Below, in pieces: positions 51,298 to 60,210 of a stretch of 64,000 bases of DNA (position 1 is its first letter; each line of letters starts with the position of its first letter). Source of the stretch: Sva-07 sp963829585. Its GTDB lineage: Bacteria; Actinomycetota; Acidimicrobiia; Acidimicrobiales; Ilumatobacteraceae. Both the position numbers and the translations under genes were made by a program. The notes below the pieces were generated by a model. The model saw only the letters and a program-made list of their open reading frames with translations, was not told the origin of the DNA and searched no databases. The stretch spans positions 1 to 64,000 of the forward strand of contig CAWHJD010000016.1 in the NCBI GenBank assembly GCA_963829585.1. Reading direction: 5' to 3'.

Positions 51298-52817
51298 TCA
51301 CGGTACGGGTGTGAGCACCTTGTCGATCATGAACAGGTTGCCGTTGCTCGCCGGCGCCGTCTCGTACAGGATGTGGGCGTCGCCGATCATCGCGAGGTAC
51401 GGGGTCGAGGCGGTGGCGATGGGCTGGGGACCACCGAACAGCATCTCCAGCTCCGGCGGATCCAGATCGAGCAGATCGGCCAGCGTGTACCTGCCGTCTG
51501 CCGCGTGGGCCAGGAGCAGCTCGTTCAAGGTCTTCTCGTTGACGGGCCCACTGCCCGCTTCGAGGCTCTCACGAGCGGCAGTGACGGCATCGTTGGTCGG
51601 CGCGAAGATCGTGAGCGTCAGATCGGGGTCGTTCAACTCGTCGTCGAAGCCGGCATCGAGCACGAGTTGCTCGAACTCACTGAGCTCGTCTTCCCTGACG
51701 ACGACGTCCCACAGCGATTCGGTCGGCAGCGGCGGCTCGATGTCGATCGTCGTCGTGGTCGTCGACGGCGGCACCGTGGTGGGCGCCGCCGTCGTCGGCG
51801 GCACCGTCGTCTGGGGCGACGTGGTCGTCGCGGCCGTCGTCGGCGCGTCGGTGGTGTCCACGACCGTGGTGTCCACGACCGTGGTGTCCACGACCGTCGT
51901 CTCGACGACCGTCGTCGGTGTCGGAGCTCCGGCGATGAGCGTGCAGGTCACCGAGTCACCGGCGGCGAACGTGTGGTTCGGGAAGCTCAAGGTGGCGGTT
52001 CGATCGATGGTGTCGTCGTTCGAATCGAGGACGATGTTCATCGCGACGGACGTCACCGGGCCGTCGAAGGGCCGCACGACACAGTCCACGATCGGGCCGG
52101 GCGGGGTCCAGCCAGGGGGAACCTGGGCGAGGGCGGTCACCGTCGACTGCCATGCGGCGGGGTCGGCAACGGTCTCGTCGGGCTCCCATTCGAACGCCAC
52201 GCGACCGTCGGTTCCGGTCGTGTCGCCTGCGGTCTCGCCGGGTGGCACACCGTCGGGACGCAGCCAGACGAACGACGTCGCAGCTTCCACGGGACCTTCG
52301 ACGGTGACGAGGAAACCGACGTCGATGTCGGCGCCGGTCTCGCTGCTCGTCTCGAAGACCAGGAAGGTCGACGTGGCCGAGGCCTCCTCCTCGTCGTCGC
52401 CGCCGAGGACGAGCCAGGCGACCAGGCCGGCGATCGCCAGGACCGCGACGATCAACGCTGCGATCGGACCCGGCTTCTTGTACCACGGGACCGGTTCCTC
52501 CGGAACCTCGTCGGGATCGACGGGCGCCCCCGGCGGATAGATCGGCGGGATGCCGCCGTCGCTCAGAGTGTCGATCACCGGTATCTGCGTCGTGGGCTCC
52601 AGGCCGGGCGCGCCAGGATCGCCCGGCAGGGTCTGGTCGCCGAACGGATCGGTCGCCGACATCTGCGTGGTGGGCTCGAGACCGGCCTCGTCAAGATCGG
52701 GGAGCGCCTGGTCGCCCGCACGCGCGGGGTCGACGGGTGAGGGGCGGCGGGAGGCGGAGGCGGAGGCGGCGGGCTGCCTCCGGGCGCGTCAGGCAGTGTC
52801 GGATCCGAATCGCTCAT
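51298..52817 (-). CDS. Membrane protein with C-terminal fasciclin domain, one frameshift near the N-terminus
   Basis: About 505 residues. The start MSDSDPTLPDAPGGS runs into a Pro tract where a C run shortened by one base (near 52740) shifts the frame. In-frame repeats then follow (DQALPDLDEAGLEPTTQ, DQTLPGDPGAPGLEPTTQ), then one helix AALIVAVLAIAGLVAWLVL. The extracellular part has a beta domain (TFLVFETSSETGADIDVGF), a Thr/Val/Asp linker with three repeats of VVDTT and a fasciclin domain of about 130 residues: FEQLVLDAGFDDEL, LTIFAPTNDAVTAA and NLFMIDKVLTPV. It is probably a surface adhesion or matrix protein. Confidence 0.8.
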
Positions 52818-52934
52818 CGCGGAATTGTGACAGACCGACTGCGCTGAGTGGCGTATTGCGGCGCTTCTTAAGCGGAGCTTGACGATCACCAGCCGGGTGC
52901 ACCCGGTCGCGCGAGTGCCTGCAATGATCGAGTC

Positions 52935-53816
52935 GTGCCAACCATTGCCGTCAACGACATCGAGATCTGTTACGAGAGTTTCGGCCCCGACGACGCACCG
53001 CCCGCCCTGCTCGTCATGGGCCTCGGCGCCCAGATGACCCTGTGGCAACCGGGGTTCATCAGCGAACTGCTCGACCGCGGCTTCCGTGTGATCCGCTTCG
53101 ACAACCGCGACGTCGGACTGTCGACGAAGTCGGTCGGCGACCCGCCCGACGTGATGGCGCTCTACGCCCAGTTCCTCGGGGGTCATCCGATCGAGGCTCC
53201 GTACACGCTCTCGACGCTCGCCGCCGACGCGGTCGGGCTGCTCGACGCCCTCGAGATCCCTGCGGCACACATCGTGGGCGCCTCCATGGGCGGGATGATC
53301 GTCCAGACGATGGCCATCGAGCACCCCGACCGGGTGTTGTCGCTCACCAGCATCATGTCGACGACCGGCCACACCGAGGTCGGCCAACCAGAGCCGGAAT
53401 CGATGATGGTCCTGCTCACGCCGGCACCGACCGATCGCGACAGCGCGATCCGCCAGAACGTCGAGACCTCCCGGGTCATCTCCGGTGACCTGTTCGACGA
53501 GGAATTGTCACGCTCGATCGCCGCCGAGTCGTTCGACCGGTGCTTCAATCCGGCGGGCACCGCATTCCATCTCGTGGCGGTCGCCGCGTCGGGCGACCGC
53601 ACCGAGGCACTCGGCGGGCTCGACGTGCCGACCTTGGTGATCCACGGCCGCCAGGACTCGCTGATCACCCTGTCGGGCGGTGAGGCGACGGCAGCGGCAA
53701 TTCCGGGAGCCGATCTCCTGGTCTTCGGGCAGATGGGTCACGACATGCCTTCGATCTACTGGCCACAGATGGCCGACGCCATCTTCAACATCGCCGTGCG
53801 CGGCGAGGAGCGCTGA
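52935..53816 (+). CDS. Alpha/beta hydrolase
   Basis: A 293-residue hydrolase. Blocks: LLVMGLGAQMTLW for the oxyanion-hole region, VIRFDNRDVGLSTK, HIVGASMGGMIVQTMA with the nucleophile Ser in G-x-S-x-G, VPTLVIHGRQDSL with the acid and GHDMPSIYW with the His. It resembles the epoxide-hydrolase/haloalkane-dehalogenase-like group; substrate unknown. The GTG start has AATGAT six bases upstream. Two bases separate it from the next gene, an esterase, so they form an operon. Confidence 0.85.
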   Translation: MPTIAVNDIEICYESFGPDDAPPALLVMGLGAQMTLWQPGFISELLDRGFRVIRFDNRDVGLSTKSVGDPPDVMALYAQFLGGHPIEAPYTLSTLAADAVGLLDALEIPAAHIVGASMGGMIVQTMAIEHPDRVLSLTSIMSTTGHTEVGQPEPESMMVLLTPAPTDRDSAIRQNVETSRVISGDLFDEELSRSIAAESFDRCFNPAGTAFHLVAVAASGDRTEALGGLDVPTLVIHGRQDSLITLSGGEATAAAIPGADLLVFGQMGHDMPSIYWPQMADAIFNIAVRGEER

Positions 53817-53817
53817 C

Positions 53818-54846
53818 ATGCCCGACCTCCAGAACGATCCCCGGCTCGACCCACGCGTGAAGTGGGCGTTGCGCAACGTCCCGGTCACCAATCTGACCGA
53901 CGTCGACAGCCGCGACACGCTGTTGGAGATCAGCAACCATCCCAAGGCAGTGGCCATGCGCGAGAAGACCGCAGCCCTGTACGACACGCTCGACACCGAG
54001 GGCGTCGCATCGTCGGCGGGACTGTCGATCACGGTCCACGAGTTCACGTCGGCGCCCGACGGCAACACGGTGAAGATCCGCTACGTCCGCCCCGAGGGCG
54101 ACGAGCCACTTCCGTGCGTCTACTACATCCACGGTGGCGGCATGCAGAACGGCAGCGCCTTCGATGCGCTCTACCGGATCTGGGCCAGGGTGCTCGCGGC
54201 CGAAGGTCTCGCCGTCGCCATGGTCGACTTCCGCAACGCGGTCACGGCGTCGTCAGCGCCCGAGGTCGAGCCCTTCCCGGCCGGACTGCACGACTGCGTG
54301 TCGGGCCTGCGATGGGTCGTCGAGAATGCCGGGGAACTGCACATCGACCCGGCACAGGTGATCGTCGCCGGCGAGAGCGGCGGCGGCAACCTGACGCTGG
54401 CCACGGGAATGATGCTGCTGCGCGACGGCGACATCGGGCTGATCAAGGGCCTGTACGCGCTGTGCCCGTACATCGCCGGACAGTGGCCGCAGGACCGGTT
54501 CCCGTCGTCGATCGAGAACGAGGGCTACCTGCTCAACCTGCACCACAACCGCGGGGCGATGGCGTACGGCATCGAGCACTTCGAGGAGGGCAATCCGCTC
54601 GCCTGGCCGTCGCACGCCACCGAGGCCGACGTGAGCGGGTTGCCGCCGACGTTCATCAGCGTCAACGAGGCCGACCCGCTGCGCGACGAGGGCGTCGACT
54701 TCTACCGCCTACTGCTCCGGGCCGGCGTCGCCGCCCAGTGCCGCATCGTGATGGGCACCTCGCACGGGATGGACATCTTCACGCCGGTGCTCCCCGACGT
54801 GAGCCGGCAGACCGCCGCGAGCATCGCCCACTTCGCCCGAACCTGA
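53818..54846 (+). CDS. HSL-type alpha/beta hydrolase (esterase)
   Basis: A 342-residue esterase of the hormone-sensitive-lipase group: CVYYIHGGGMQNGSAFD (HGGG oxyanion motif), VDFRNAVTASSAPEVEP, VIVAGESGGGNLTLATGM with the nucleophile Ser in G-E-S-G-G, FISVNEADPLRDEG with the acid and GTSHGMDIF with the His. It would hydrolyse short-chain acyl esters. The ATG follows the upstream stop after one base. Confidence 0.85.
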   Translation: MPDLQNDPRLDPRVKWALRNVPVTNLTDVDSRDTLLEISNHPKAVAMREKTAALYDTLDTEGVASSAGLSITVHEFTSAPDGNTVKIRYVRPEGDEPLPCVYYIHGGGMQNGSAFDALYRIWARVLAAEGLAVAMVDFRNAVTASSAPEVEPFPAGLHDCVSGLRWVVENAGELHIDPAQVIVAGESGGGNLTLATGMMLLRDGDIGLIKGLYALCPYIAGQWPQDRFPSSIENEGYLLNLHHNRGAMAYGIEHFEEGNPLAWPSHATEADVSGLPPTFISVNEADPLRDEGVDFYRLLLRAGVAAQCRIVMGTSHGMDIFTPVLPDVSRQTAASIAHFART

Positions 54847-54876
54847 AACGCTGGGGTCGGACCCCACCGTTTCAGG
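54842..54876 (+). repeat. Perfect 35-bp palindromic hairpin at the end of the esterase gene
   Basis: CCTGAAACG-C-TGGGGT-CGG-ACCCCA-C-CGTTTCAGG: two long arms interrupted only by one C facing a C, with a CGG loop. It overlaps the TGA of the esterase. It could be an intrinsic transcription stop, though no T run follows, or a recurring palindromic element; compare with 37124. Confidence 0.6.
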
Positions 54877-54929
54877 CGGTCGGTTCGTCCGGTGCGTGTC
54901 CGCCGCGATCCAAGAGATACAACGTGGCG

Positions 54930-56011
54930 ATGACCGACAAGCTGCCGGCGACACCGGCCGAACTGACGCCTGCCCTGTTGAACGAGTTGCTCGCCGACAC
55001 GCTCGATGGCGGCACGATCACCTCGGTCGAGGCCCACGACATCGGCGAGGGCACCGGCATCTTCGGCCAGATCGCCCGGCTCGATCTCCAGGTGGACAAC
55101 CACAGCGGCAACGCCCCCGCATCGGTCGTGGCGAAGATGGCGTGCACCGAGCCGGCCAATCTCGAGATTGCCCTGATGCTCGGGTTGTACGACCGCGAGA
55201 TCAAGATGTTCGAGCACGTGCTCGACGACACCCCGATGACGACGCCGATGTGTCATGGCGCCGTCGAACAGGACGACGGGCAGTTCCTCCTCCTCCTGGA
55301 GAACATGTCGATCGCCTACGACGTCGGTGACCAGGTCATCGGCGCAACCTTGTCGCAGGCGGAGGCCGCGATCGATGCGCTCGCGGCGATGCACGCGCAC
55401 TGGTGGGCTCGCCCCGAGCTCGACACGATGGACTGGCTGCCGGTTCCCAACGCCCCGCAGTACGTGGCGGCGGTCCCGAACATCTACCGAGCCGGTCTCC
55501 CCGTACTCGAGACGGAGTGGGCCGACCGCGTCCCCCGCGGGCGATCGACGTGGCCAGATCCGTCGACCCGCAATTCGAGGAACTGCTCCACCGCACCGCC
55601 GGCGGGCCGACCACCTTGATCCACGGCGACACGCGGTTGGACAACATCTTCTTCTCCAAGACCGACGACAGCGTCGCGTTCATCGACTTCCAGCTCGCCC
55701 TGCGCGGCCGAGCCGTCGCCGACATCGCCTACCTGATCGGCACGAGCGTGCCCCACGAACTCGGACGCGAGAACTGGGAGCAGCTCCTGCGCCGCTGGCA
55801 CGGGGCGGTCCGCGAGCTGGGCGTCGACGGATACTCCTTCGACGACGCGCTGACCCACTATCGCGAGGCGGCGCTCTACTACCTGTCGGGGGCGATGTCG
55901 CTCATCGGCACGTTCGACGCCGGCAACGATCGGGGTGCGGCGATGGCCGAGGCGTACTCGACGCGCATCTTGAACCACGTGGTCGACATCGACGCTGCAG
56001 CCGTGCTCTGA
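54930..56011 (+). CDS. APH-type phosphotransferase, one frameshift
   Basis: About 360 residues of the phosphotransferase/aminoglycoside-kinase-like fold: ASVVAKMACTEPANL, FLLLLENMSIAYDVGDQ, LHRTAGGPTTLIHGDTRLDN (H-G-D-x4-N catalytic loop) and VAFIDFQLALRGRAVADIAY with the metal-binding Asp. A shift near 55545, best explained by one missing G in a GGGG run, breaks the middle. The substrate is unknown; relatives include the acyl-CoA dehydrogenase-linked FadE36-type kinases. ATG 54930 is chosen; GTG 54924 is an alternative. Confidence 0.75.
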
Positions 56012-56038
56012 CGCGAGGGCAGCCCCCTCGCGAGCGAC

Positions 56039-57025
56039 TCAGAAGTAGATGATCTCTTCGGCGTTGGCTTCGGCGACGTCGAGGTCGTCGGTGTAGGCGC
56101 CGGTCGAGAGGTATTTCCAGCCACCGTCGCACACGATGAACACGATGGTCCCCTCGTCGATCTGGGCAGCGACCTTTGCGGCGCCGGCAAGCGCCGCGCC
56201 GGCGGAGATGCCGGCGAACACGCCGCACTCCTTCACGAGACGGCGCGTCCACTCGATCGACTCACGGGGACGCACGACGCGCTTGCGATCGAGGATGTCG
56301 AACCCGTTCCAGTTCTCGAAGATCGGCGGGATGTAGCCCTCACCGATGTTGCGCAATCCCTCGACGCGTTCGCCGAGCGGCGGTTCGACGGCCACGATCT
56401 GGATGTCGGGGTTCTGCTCCTTGAAGTACCGACCGCAGCCCATCAGGGTGCCGCTGGTACCGAGCCCGGCGACGAAGTGCGTCATCTCGGGAACGTCACG
56501 GAGGATCTCGGGGCCGGTGCCCTCGTAGTGGGCGCGCGGGTTGGCGTCGTTGGCGTACTGGTACGGGAAGTACCACTCCGGATGCTGCGCTGCCAGATCG
56601 AGTGCACGGGACACGGCACCGTTCGAGCCTTCCTCGCCGGGGGTGAGGATCAGCTCGGCGCCGAACACCTCGAGCATCTGGCGACGCTCGATCGACACGC
56701 TCGTCGGCATCATGATCTTGATCGGATAGCCCTTGATGCCGGCGATCGCGGCGAGCGCGATGCCGGTGTTGCCCGACGACGGCTCGAGAATGGTCTGGCC
56801 CGGAAGGAGCCGACCTTCCTTCTCGGCGGTCTCGATCATCGACTTGGCGATGCGGTCCTTGACCGACCCGAACGGGTTCTGCATCTCCATCTTGCCGATG
56901 ATCCGCACGTTCGGATTCGGTGAGAGGACCGAGACGTCGACCATCGGGGTGTTGCCGATCATGTCGAGCACGCTGTCGTTCACGAGCCCTGGCATCGTGA
57001 AGTTCGGGTTCAAGGTGTTCGTCAC
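56039..57025 (-). CDS. cysM: Cysteine synthase (CysM-type PLP enzyme)
   Basis: A 328-residue PLP enzyme. Blocks: LDMIGNTPMVDV, MEMQNPFGSVKDRIAKSMIE with the PLP Lys, LEPSSGNTGIALAAIAG, MMPTSVSIERRQMLEVFGA, FVAGLGTSGTLMGCGRYF and CGVFAGISAGAALAGAAK. It makes cysteine from an activated serine and a sulfur donor. The C-terminus STGAYTDDLDVAEANAEE matches the mycobacterial CysM style. GTG at 57025 has GGGAGA at good spacing. Confidence 0.85.
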   Translation of the reverse strand: MTNTLNPNFTMPGLVNDSVLDMIGNTPMVDVSVLSPNPNVRIIGKMEMQNPFGSVKDRIAKSMIETAEKEGRLLPGQTILEPSSGNTGIALAAIAGIKGYPIKIMMPTSVSIERRQMLEVFGAELILTPGEEGSNGAVSRALDLAAQHPEWYFPYQYANDANPRAHYEGTGPEILRDVPEMTHFVAGLGTSGTLMGCGRYFKEQNPDIQIVAVEPPLGERVEGLRNIGEGYIPPIFENWNGFDILDRKRVVRPRESIEWTRRLVKECGVFAGISAGAALAGAAKVAAQIDEGTIVFIVCDGGWKYLSTGAYTDDLDVAEANAEEIIYF

Positions 57026-57136
57026 ACTTCTCCCAACCACGGCGACGACGGAAGCATTCCGACTAATCCGATGGTTCTTGTCGGGAATCGTATCGTTTGC
57101 TCCGATTCCGGTCCACCCCAGGCAACCGCCCGTTGC

Positions 57137-57237
57137 GATGAGTTTCGGCGCGGACAGGTCGCGCCCAGACTCATCACCGGCAAGTCCCACCCCTCTGCGA
57201 TGAGTTTCGGCGCGGACAGGTCGCGCCCAGACTCATC
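57137..57237 (+). repeat. Two tandem 39-bp palindromic repeats
   Basis: Copies at 57137-57175 and 57199-57237 start with gatgagtttcggcgcg and end with actcatc; the period is 62 bp. Each has inverted outer arms (gatgagt/actcatc) and inner arms (ggcgcg/cgcgcc), so each can form a hairpin. The same 39-bp unit is found twice more at 59232-59332. They occupy the 236-bp gap between the cysM and Mec-like genes. Confidence 0.8.
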
Positions 57238-57261
57238 GCCGGCGATGGTGACGAGGCTCCG

Positions 57262-57678
57262 TCAGACGATGGCGATGGGCTCTTCGGTGATCTGGCCGTC
57301 GATGATCCGGTAGCTGCGGGCCTCGGGTGCCTCACGCTTGAGGCTGATGATCACGTAGTGCCACGACGGGTCGGGCGCCGCCGACACGTCGGTCGGGCTC
57401 GGATAGGGCTCGGAGTGGGTATGGCTGTGGACCACGCCGTTGATCTCGAAGCCCCGGTCGTCGGCGTCGTTCTCGGCGCGGAGGTGATCTTTCGGATCGA
57501 TCGTGTACACCCGAGCCGACTCGGCGGCGTTCCGGCACGGATAGAAGACCGGCGCCCGGTCGCCCGCTCCCCCACCTGCTGCGGGCGGCCCGGCGATCAG
57601 CCCGCACGCTTCGTACGGATAGGCGTCGAGCGCGGCGCCGACCATCTGCGCATACGCCGCCCTCGAGATCTCGATCAC
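57262..57678 (-). CDS. Mec-like JAMM metallopeptidase
   Basis: A 138-residue protein of the JAB/MPN fold. Glu23 in YPYEACGLIAG and the zinc motif HSHTHSEPYPSPTD (H-x-H-x7-S-x2-D) are intact. In mycobacteria the Mec protease cleaves a cysteine from the sulfur-carrier CysO, and it lies beside cysO and cysM. Here the Mec-like gene is 236 bases from cysM with no CysO-like gene between them. It overlaps the hydrolase gene upstream by four bases (ATGA). Confidence 0.8.
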   Translation of the reverse strand: MIEISRAAYAQMVGAALDAYPYEACGLIAGPPAAGGGAGDRAPVFYPCRNAAESARVYTIDPKDHLRAENDADDRGFEINGVVHSHTHSEPYPSPTDVSAAPDPSWHYVIISLKREAPEARSYRIIDGQITEEPIAIV

Positions 57679-58541
57679 GTCGCGACCCGGTCGAGGAACT
57701 CCAGCACGACCGCACGGAACGTCGGACGCGAGGCGATCTCGTCGTGGATGAGGTGACCGGCACCTTCGATCGTGACGACCTCGGTGGCCGGCGAGATCGA
57801 AGCGAAATGACGGGCGAGCTCGGGGTCGGCGACTGCATCGGGTTTCGCAGGATCAGCGGTGATGATCAGCGTCGGCGGATCGAATGCACGATCGGCCTCG
57901 AGCAGGAGGTCGATGGTGCCGTTCAGCACCGGGTCGAGGACCGCAGCGTCCACCGTGAGCAGCGAACCCGCCATCGACAACAGACCGTCGGCCTCGATCG
58001 CCTCGCCCATCGTGGTGCCGGTCGCAGTCGGCACCGACGACAGGAATGCAGCGACGGCCTCGGCCGACATACCGGCGGCCTGGACGCCCGGGATGGATTG
58101 CCGCATCAGCGCGAACATCCCGAACAGGGCGTGTCCCTCGCCGACAGTGCCGGTCGATCCAGCGGGAATGCCGAGTGGCGGGTCCTCGAGGATCGCGGCG
58201 CGGAACAGCTCGGGACGCTGCTGCATCACGATCGCCGCCGTCACGCCTCCGAGCGAATGCCCCATCACGATGCACGGCTCGCCGATCGCCTGCTCACATG
58301 CGGCGATCGCGTCGCTCACGTAGCCGGCGGCGCCATATGCGTCGGGTGCACGGTCGGACGCGCCGTGACCGCGGAAGTCGAGGCGCAACACGCGGAATCG
58401 TTCGGCGAGTTCCGGCACGAACCACTCCCACGTACCACCGAACGAGGTGATCCCGTGGAGCAACAGCAGCGGCGGGGCGGCCGGATCGCCGTCCTCGGCG
58501 AGGTTGAGGGTGACATTGTCGTTGCGGATCTGCACGAACAC
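57675..58541 (-). CDS. Alpha/beta hydrolase
   Basis: A 288-residue hydrolase: PLLLLHGITSFGGTWEWFV, VLRLDFRGHGASDRAPDAYG, CIVMGHSLGGVTAAIVMQQR with the nucleophile in GHSLGG, TLIITADPAKPD and IEGAGHLIHDE. This is the canonical catalytic set of Ser, Asp and His. Substrate unknown. The GTG at 58541 is the first start in frame. Its stop overlaps the Mec-like start by four bases, so both are co-transcribed. Confidence 0.85.
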   Translation of the reverse strand: MFVQIRNDNVTLNLAEDGDPAAPPLLLLHGITSFGGTWEWFVPELAERFRVLRLDFRGHGASDRAPDAYGAAGYVSDAIAACEQAIGEPCIVMGHSLGGVTAAIVMQQRPELFRAAILEDPPLGIPAGSTGTVGEGHALFGMFALMRQSIPGVQAAGMSAEAVAAFLSSVPTATGTTMGEAIEADGLLSMAGSLLTVDAAVLDPVLNGTIDLLLEADRAFDPPTLIITADPAKPDAVADPELARHFASISPATEVVTIEGAGHLIHDEIASRPTFRAVVLEFLDRVAT

Positions 58542-58631
58542 GACGGTAACGCCGGCGGCCCTTGTCGGGCCACGTCGGTAGGGTCTGAACCCTCACACGA
58601 GAGACCAGCGGGTCTCTGCACGAAGGACGAC

Positions 58632-59150
58632 ATGGCGAAGGGCAAGAAGACCAAGAAGGACAAGGGGGCCGGCGCCGACGGCACCCAGCTCATCGCGTCC
58701 TACAAGCGCGCCTACCGCGACTACGAGATCCTCGACACCTACGAAGCCGGCCTCGTCCTGACCGGCAGCGAAGTCAAGAGTCTCCGTGAGGGCAACGCCC
58801 AGATCGCCGAGGGTTACGCCCGCGTGCAGCGTGGCGAGGTCTGGCTCGACGGCATCCACATCCCGCCGTACACGAATGCCATCGGCTTCGGCGCCCACGA
58901 TCCCGACCGGGCCCGCAAGCTGCTCATGAACCGCGCCGAGATCGACAAGCTCGACCAGCGTGTCGCCCAGGGTGGCCTCACGATCGTGCCACTGCGCCTC
59001 TACTGGAAGGATGGGCGGGCGAAGATCGAACTCGGACTCGCCAAGGGGCGCACCAAGGGCGACAAGCGACAGCACATGGCCGAGCGCGACGCGAACCGCG
59101 AGATGCAGACCGAGTTCAACCGGGCCAACAAGTACGGCCCCGATCGGTAG
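58632..59150 (+). CDS. smpB: SsrA-binding protein
   Basis: A 172-residue protein that binds tmRNA and delivers it to stalled ribosomes. Blocks: YKRAYRDYEILDTYEAGLVL, TGSEVKSLREGNAQIAEGYA, VWLDGIHIPPYTNAIGFG, ARKLLMNRAEIDKL and GLTIVPLRLYWKDGRAKIEL, then the basic tail KGDKRQHMAERDANREMQTE. The N-terminus is a Lys/Gly-rich extension of about 18 residues. The ATG is preceded by AAGGA. The tmRNA gene is 274 bases downstream on the same strand. Confidence 0.95.
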   Translation: MAKGKKTKKDKGAGADGTQLIASYKRAYRDYEILDTYEAGLVLTGSEVKSLREGNAQIAEGYARVQRGEVWLDGIHIPPYTNAIGFGAHDPDRARKLLMNRAEIDKLDQRVAQGGLTIVPLRLYWKDGRAKIELGLAKGRTKGDKRQHMAERDANREMQTEFNRANKYGPDR

Positions 59151-59231
59151 CCGCCGCCCAGGGCCAGCCAGAGCCCGCAGCCGTGTCGGCGGCGCCTGCA
59201 GCTCCGCGACCATCGCCCGCCCCGCCCCAGC

Positions 59232-59332
59232 GATGAGTCTCAGCGCGACCCGTGCGCGCCCAGACGCATCGCTGACGAACAGACCGCCGCTGAGATGAGT
59301 TTCGACGCGACCTGTGCGCGCCCAGACTCATT
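59232..59332 (+). repeat. Two tandem copies of the 39-bp palindromic repeat
   Basis: Copies at 59232-59270 and 59294-59332 match those at 57137-57237 in length and core, with a few differences (gatgagtctcagcgcg and gatgagtttcgacgcg). Period again 62 bp. They lie between smpB and ssrA. Confidence 0.8.
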
Positions 59333-59409
59333 GGGCGGTTCTGAGGGCGGGAACAACTCGCTGAGTCAGTAGGTTGTCATCGGAGTCGGCCGAGAATTCG
59401 TCCGGCTTC

Positions 59410-59415
59410 TACATA
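59410..59415 (+). promoter_or_regulatory. Candidate -10 hexamer TACATA of ssrA
   Basis: TACATA lies eight bases before the first base of the mature tmRNA at 59424. A TTGTCA that could be a -35 is at 59374-59379 but the spacing of 30 is too large to be sure. Confidence 0.35.
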
Positions 59416-59423
59416 TCGAACAT

Positions 59424-59811
59424 GGGGCTGACTGGTTTCGACGTCAGTAACGCTGTTCGAGTTTGCGACCCGAGTTGCTCAGACTCGCTAAACGGGGCAA
59501 CCAACATAATTGCCGTTCATAACGACAATTTCGTTCTCACCGCCTGATTCATCAGGTCGGGAACGATCATCGTGAGCAGCGATGCCGCACGGGGCCAATC
59601 CATCACAGCCCGGCAACAGAAGTGAGGGATGACGGCAGGAAAGACTGCTGCCAGCGGGAAAGACTGCTGACTTTCAGGAAAGACTGAGCGTGGTCCGCCT
59701 CGAGCGGACAGCCGACCCGTCGGTGTCACAGCGTCAGTGGCAACATCGGGAATGGTCGTAGCAAGTTCGTTCACCGGCTGATGGACGGGGGTTCGATTCC
59801 CCCCAGCTCCA
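59424..59811 (+). ncRNA. ssrA: tmRNA
   Basis: The 5' end GGGGCTGACTGGTTTCGACG is the conserved tmRNA start, and the 3' end carries a T arm GGGGG-TTCGATT-CCCCC and CAGCTCC, which pairs with GGGGCTG to form the acceptor stem (one G-U). The discriminator is A at 59811 and CCA is not encoded. The tag frame starts at GCA 59497 and ends at TGA 59545-59547: ATNIIAVHNDNFVLTA. The tag resumes protein synthesis on stalled ribosomes and marks the product for proteolysis. smpB is adjacent upstream. Confidence 0.95.
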
Positions 59812-59849
59812 CCGTGTGATGTCGCGAGACATCCCGAACGGGCGGACCC

Positions 59850-60125
59850 TCATTTGGGGTCCGTCCGTTGCGGTTTCGGGTGCCTTTGGTCCTCGTGGGG
59901 GTTTGCCGGTGCCGTGGTAGTGGCGGTTGGGTGTGCGACTGACGGGGATTCGTCACGTGCGGGTCCCCGTTTGTTGTGTTCTGGCACGAAGGCGTTCGTA
60001 GGGGTTTGGCCGTCGAGGCTTCCGTGGGGTCGGTGGTAGTTGCAGAAGGTTTCCCACTGGCGGGCGGTCGTTGAACACTCGCTCGGCGCAACGACGGGCT
60101 TCAGCGATTGCATCATCTCGACCAT
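59850..60125 (-). pseudogene. Integrase/transposase remnant downstream of ssrA
   Basis: The C-terminal end of an integrase-core transposase is present: TARQWETFCNYHRPHGSLDG and QTPTNAF, the usual tail of IS481/IS3-type enzymes. The catalytic Asp and Glu residues are missing and the start is lost. It begins 38 bases after the tmRNA end. The tmRNA 3' end is a frequent target of integrative elements, so this may be the scar of one. Confidence 0.65.
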
Positions 60126-60198
60126 GACATCACCGGCTGACGGCTCGATGACGGGAGGTCGTTCGCCGCGACGGTTCTGTCACCCGTACTGACTGGTC

Positions 60199-60204
60199 TA
60201 CTGT
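60199..60204 (+). promoter_or_regulatory. -10 hexamer TACTGT of a leaderless promoter
   Basis: TACTGT is exactly six bases before ATG 60211. No ribosome binding site precedes the start. Confidence 0.4.
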
Positions 60205-60210
60205 CATGCG

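Noticed and set aside
57137..57237. Possible CRISPR array
   Set aside because: Only two copies per site, palindromic along their full length, and no cas genes; the spacing of 23 bases between them is not like spacers. Treated as twin palindromic repeats.
59771..60091. Plausible minus-strand protein ending in GGIEPPSISR
   Set aside because: This is the antisense of the tmRNA 3' end, a common false call.
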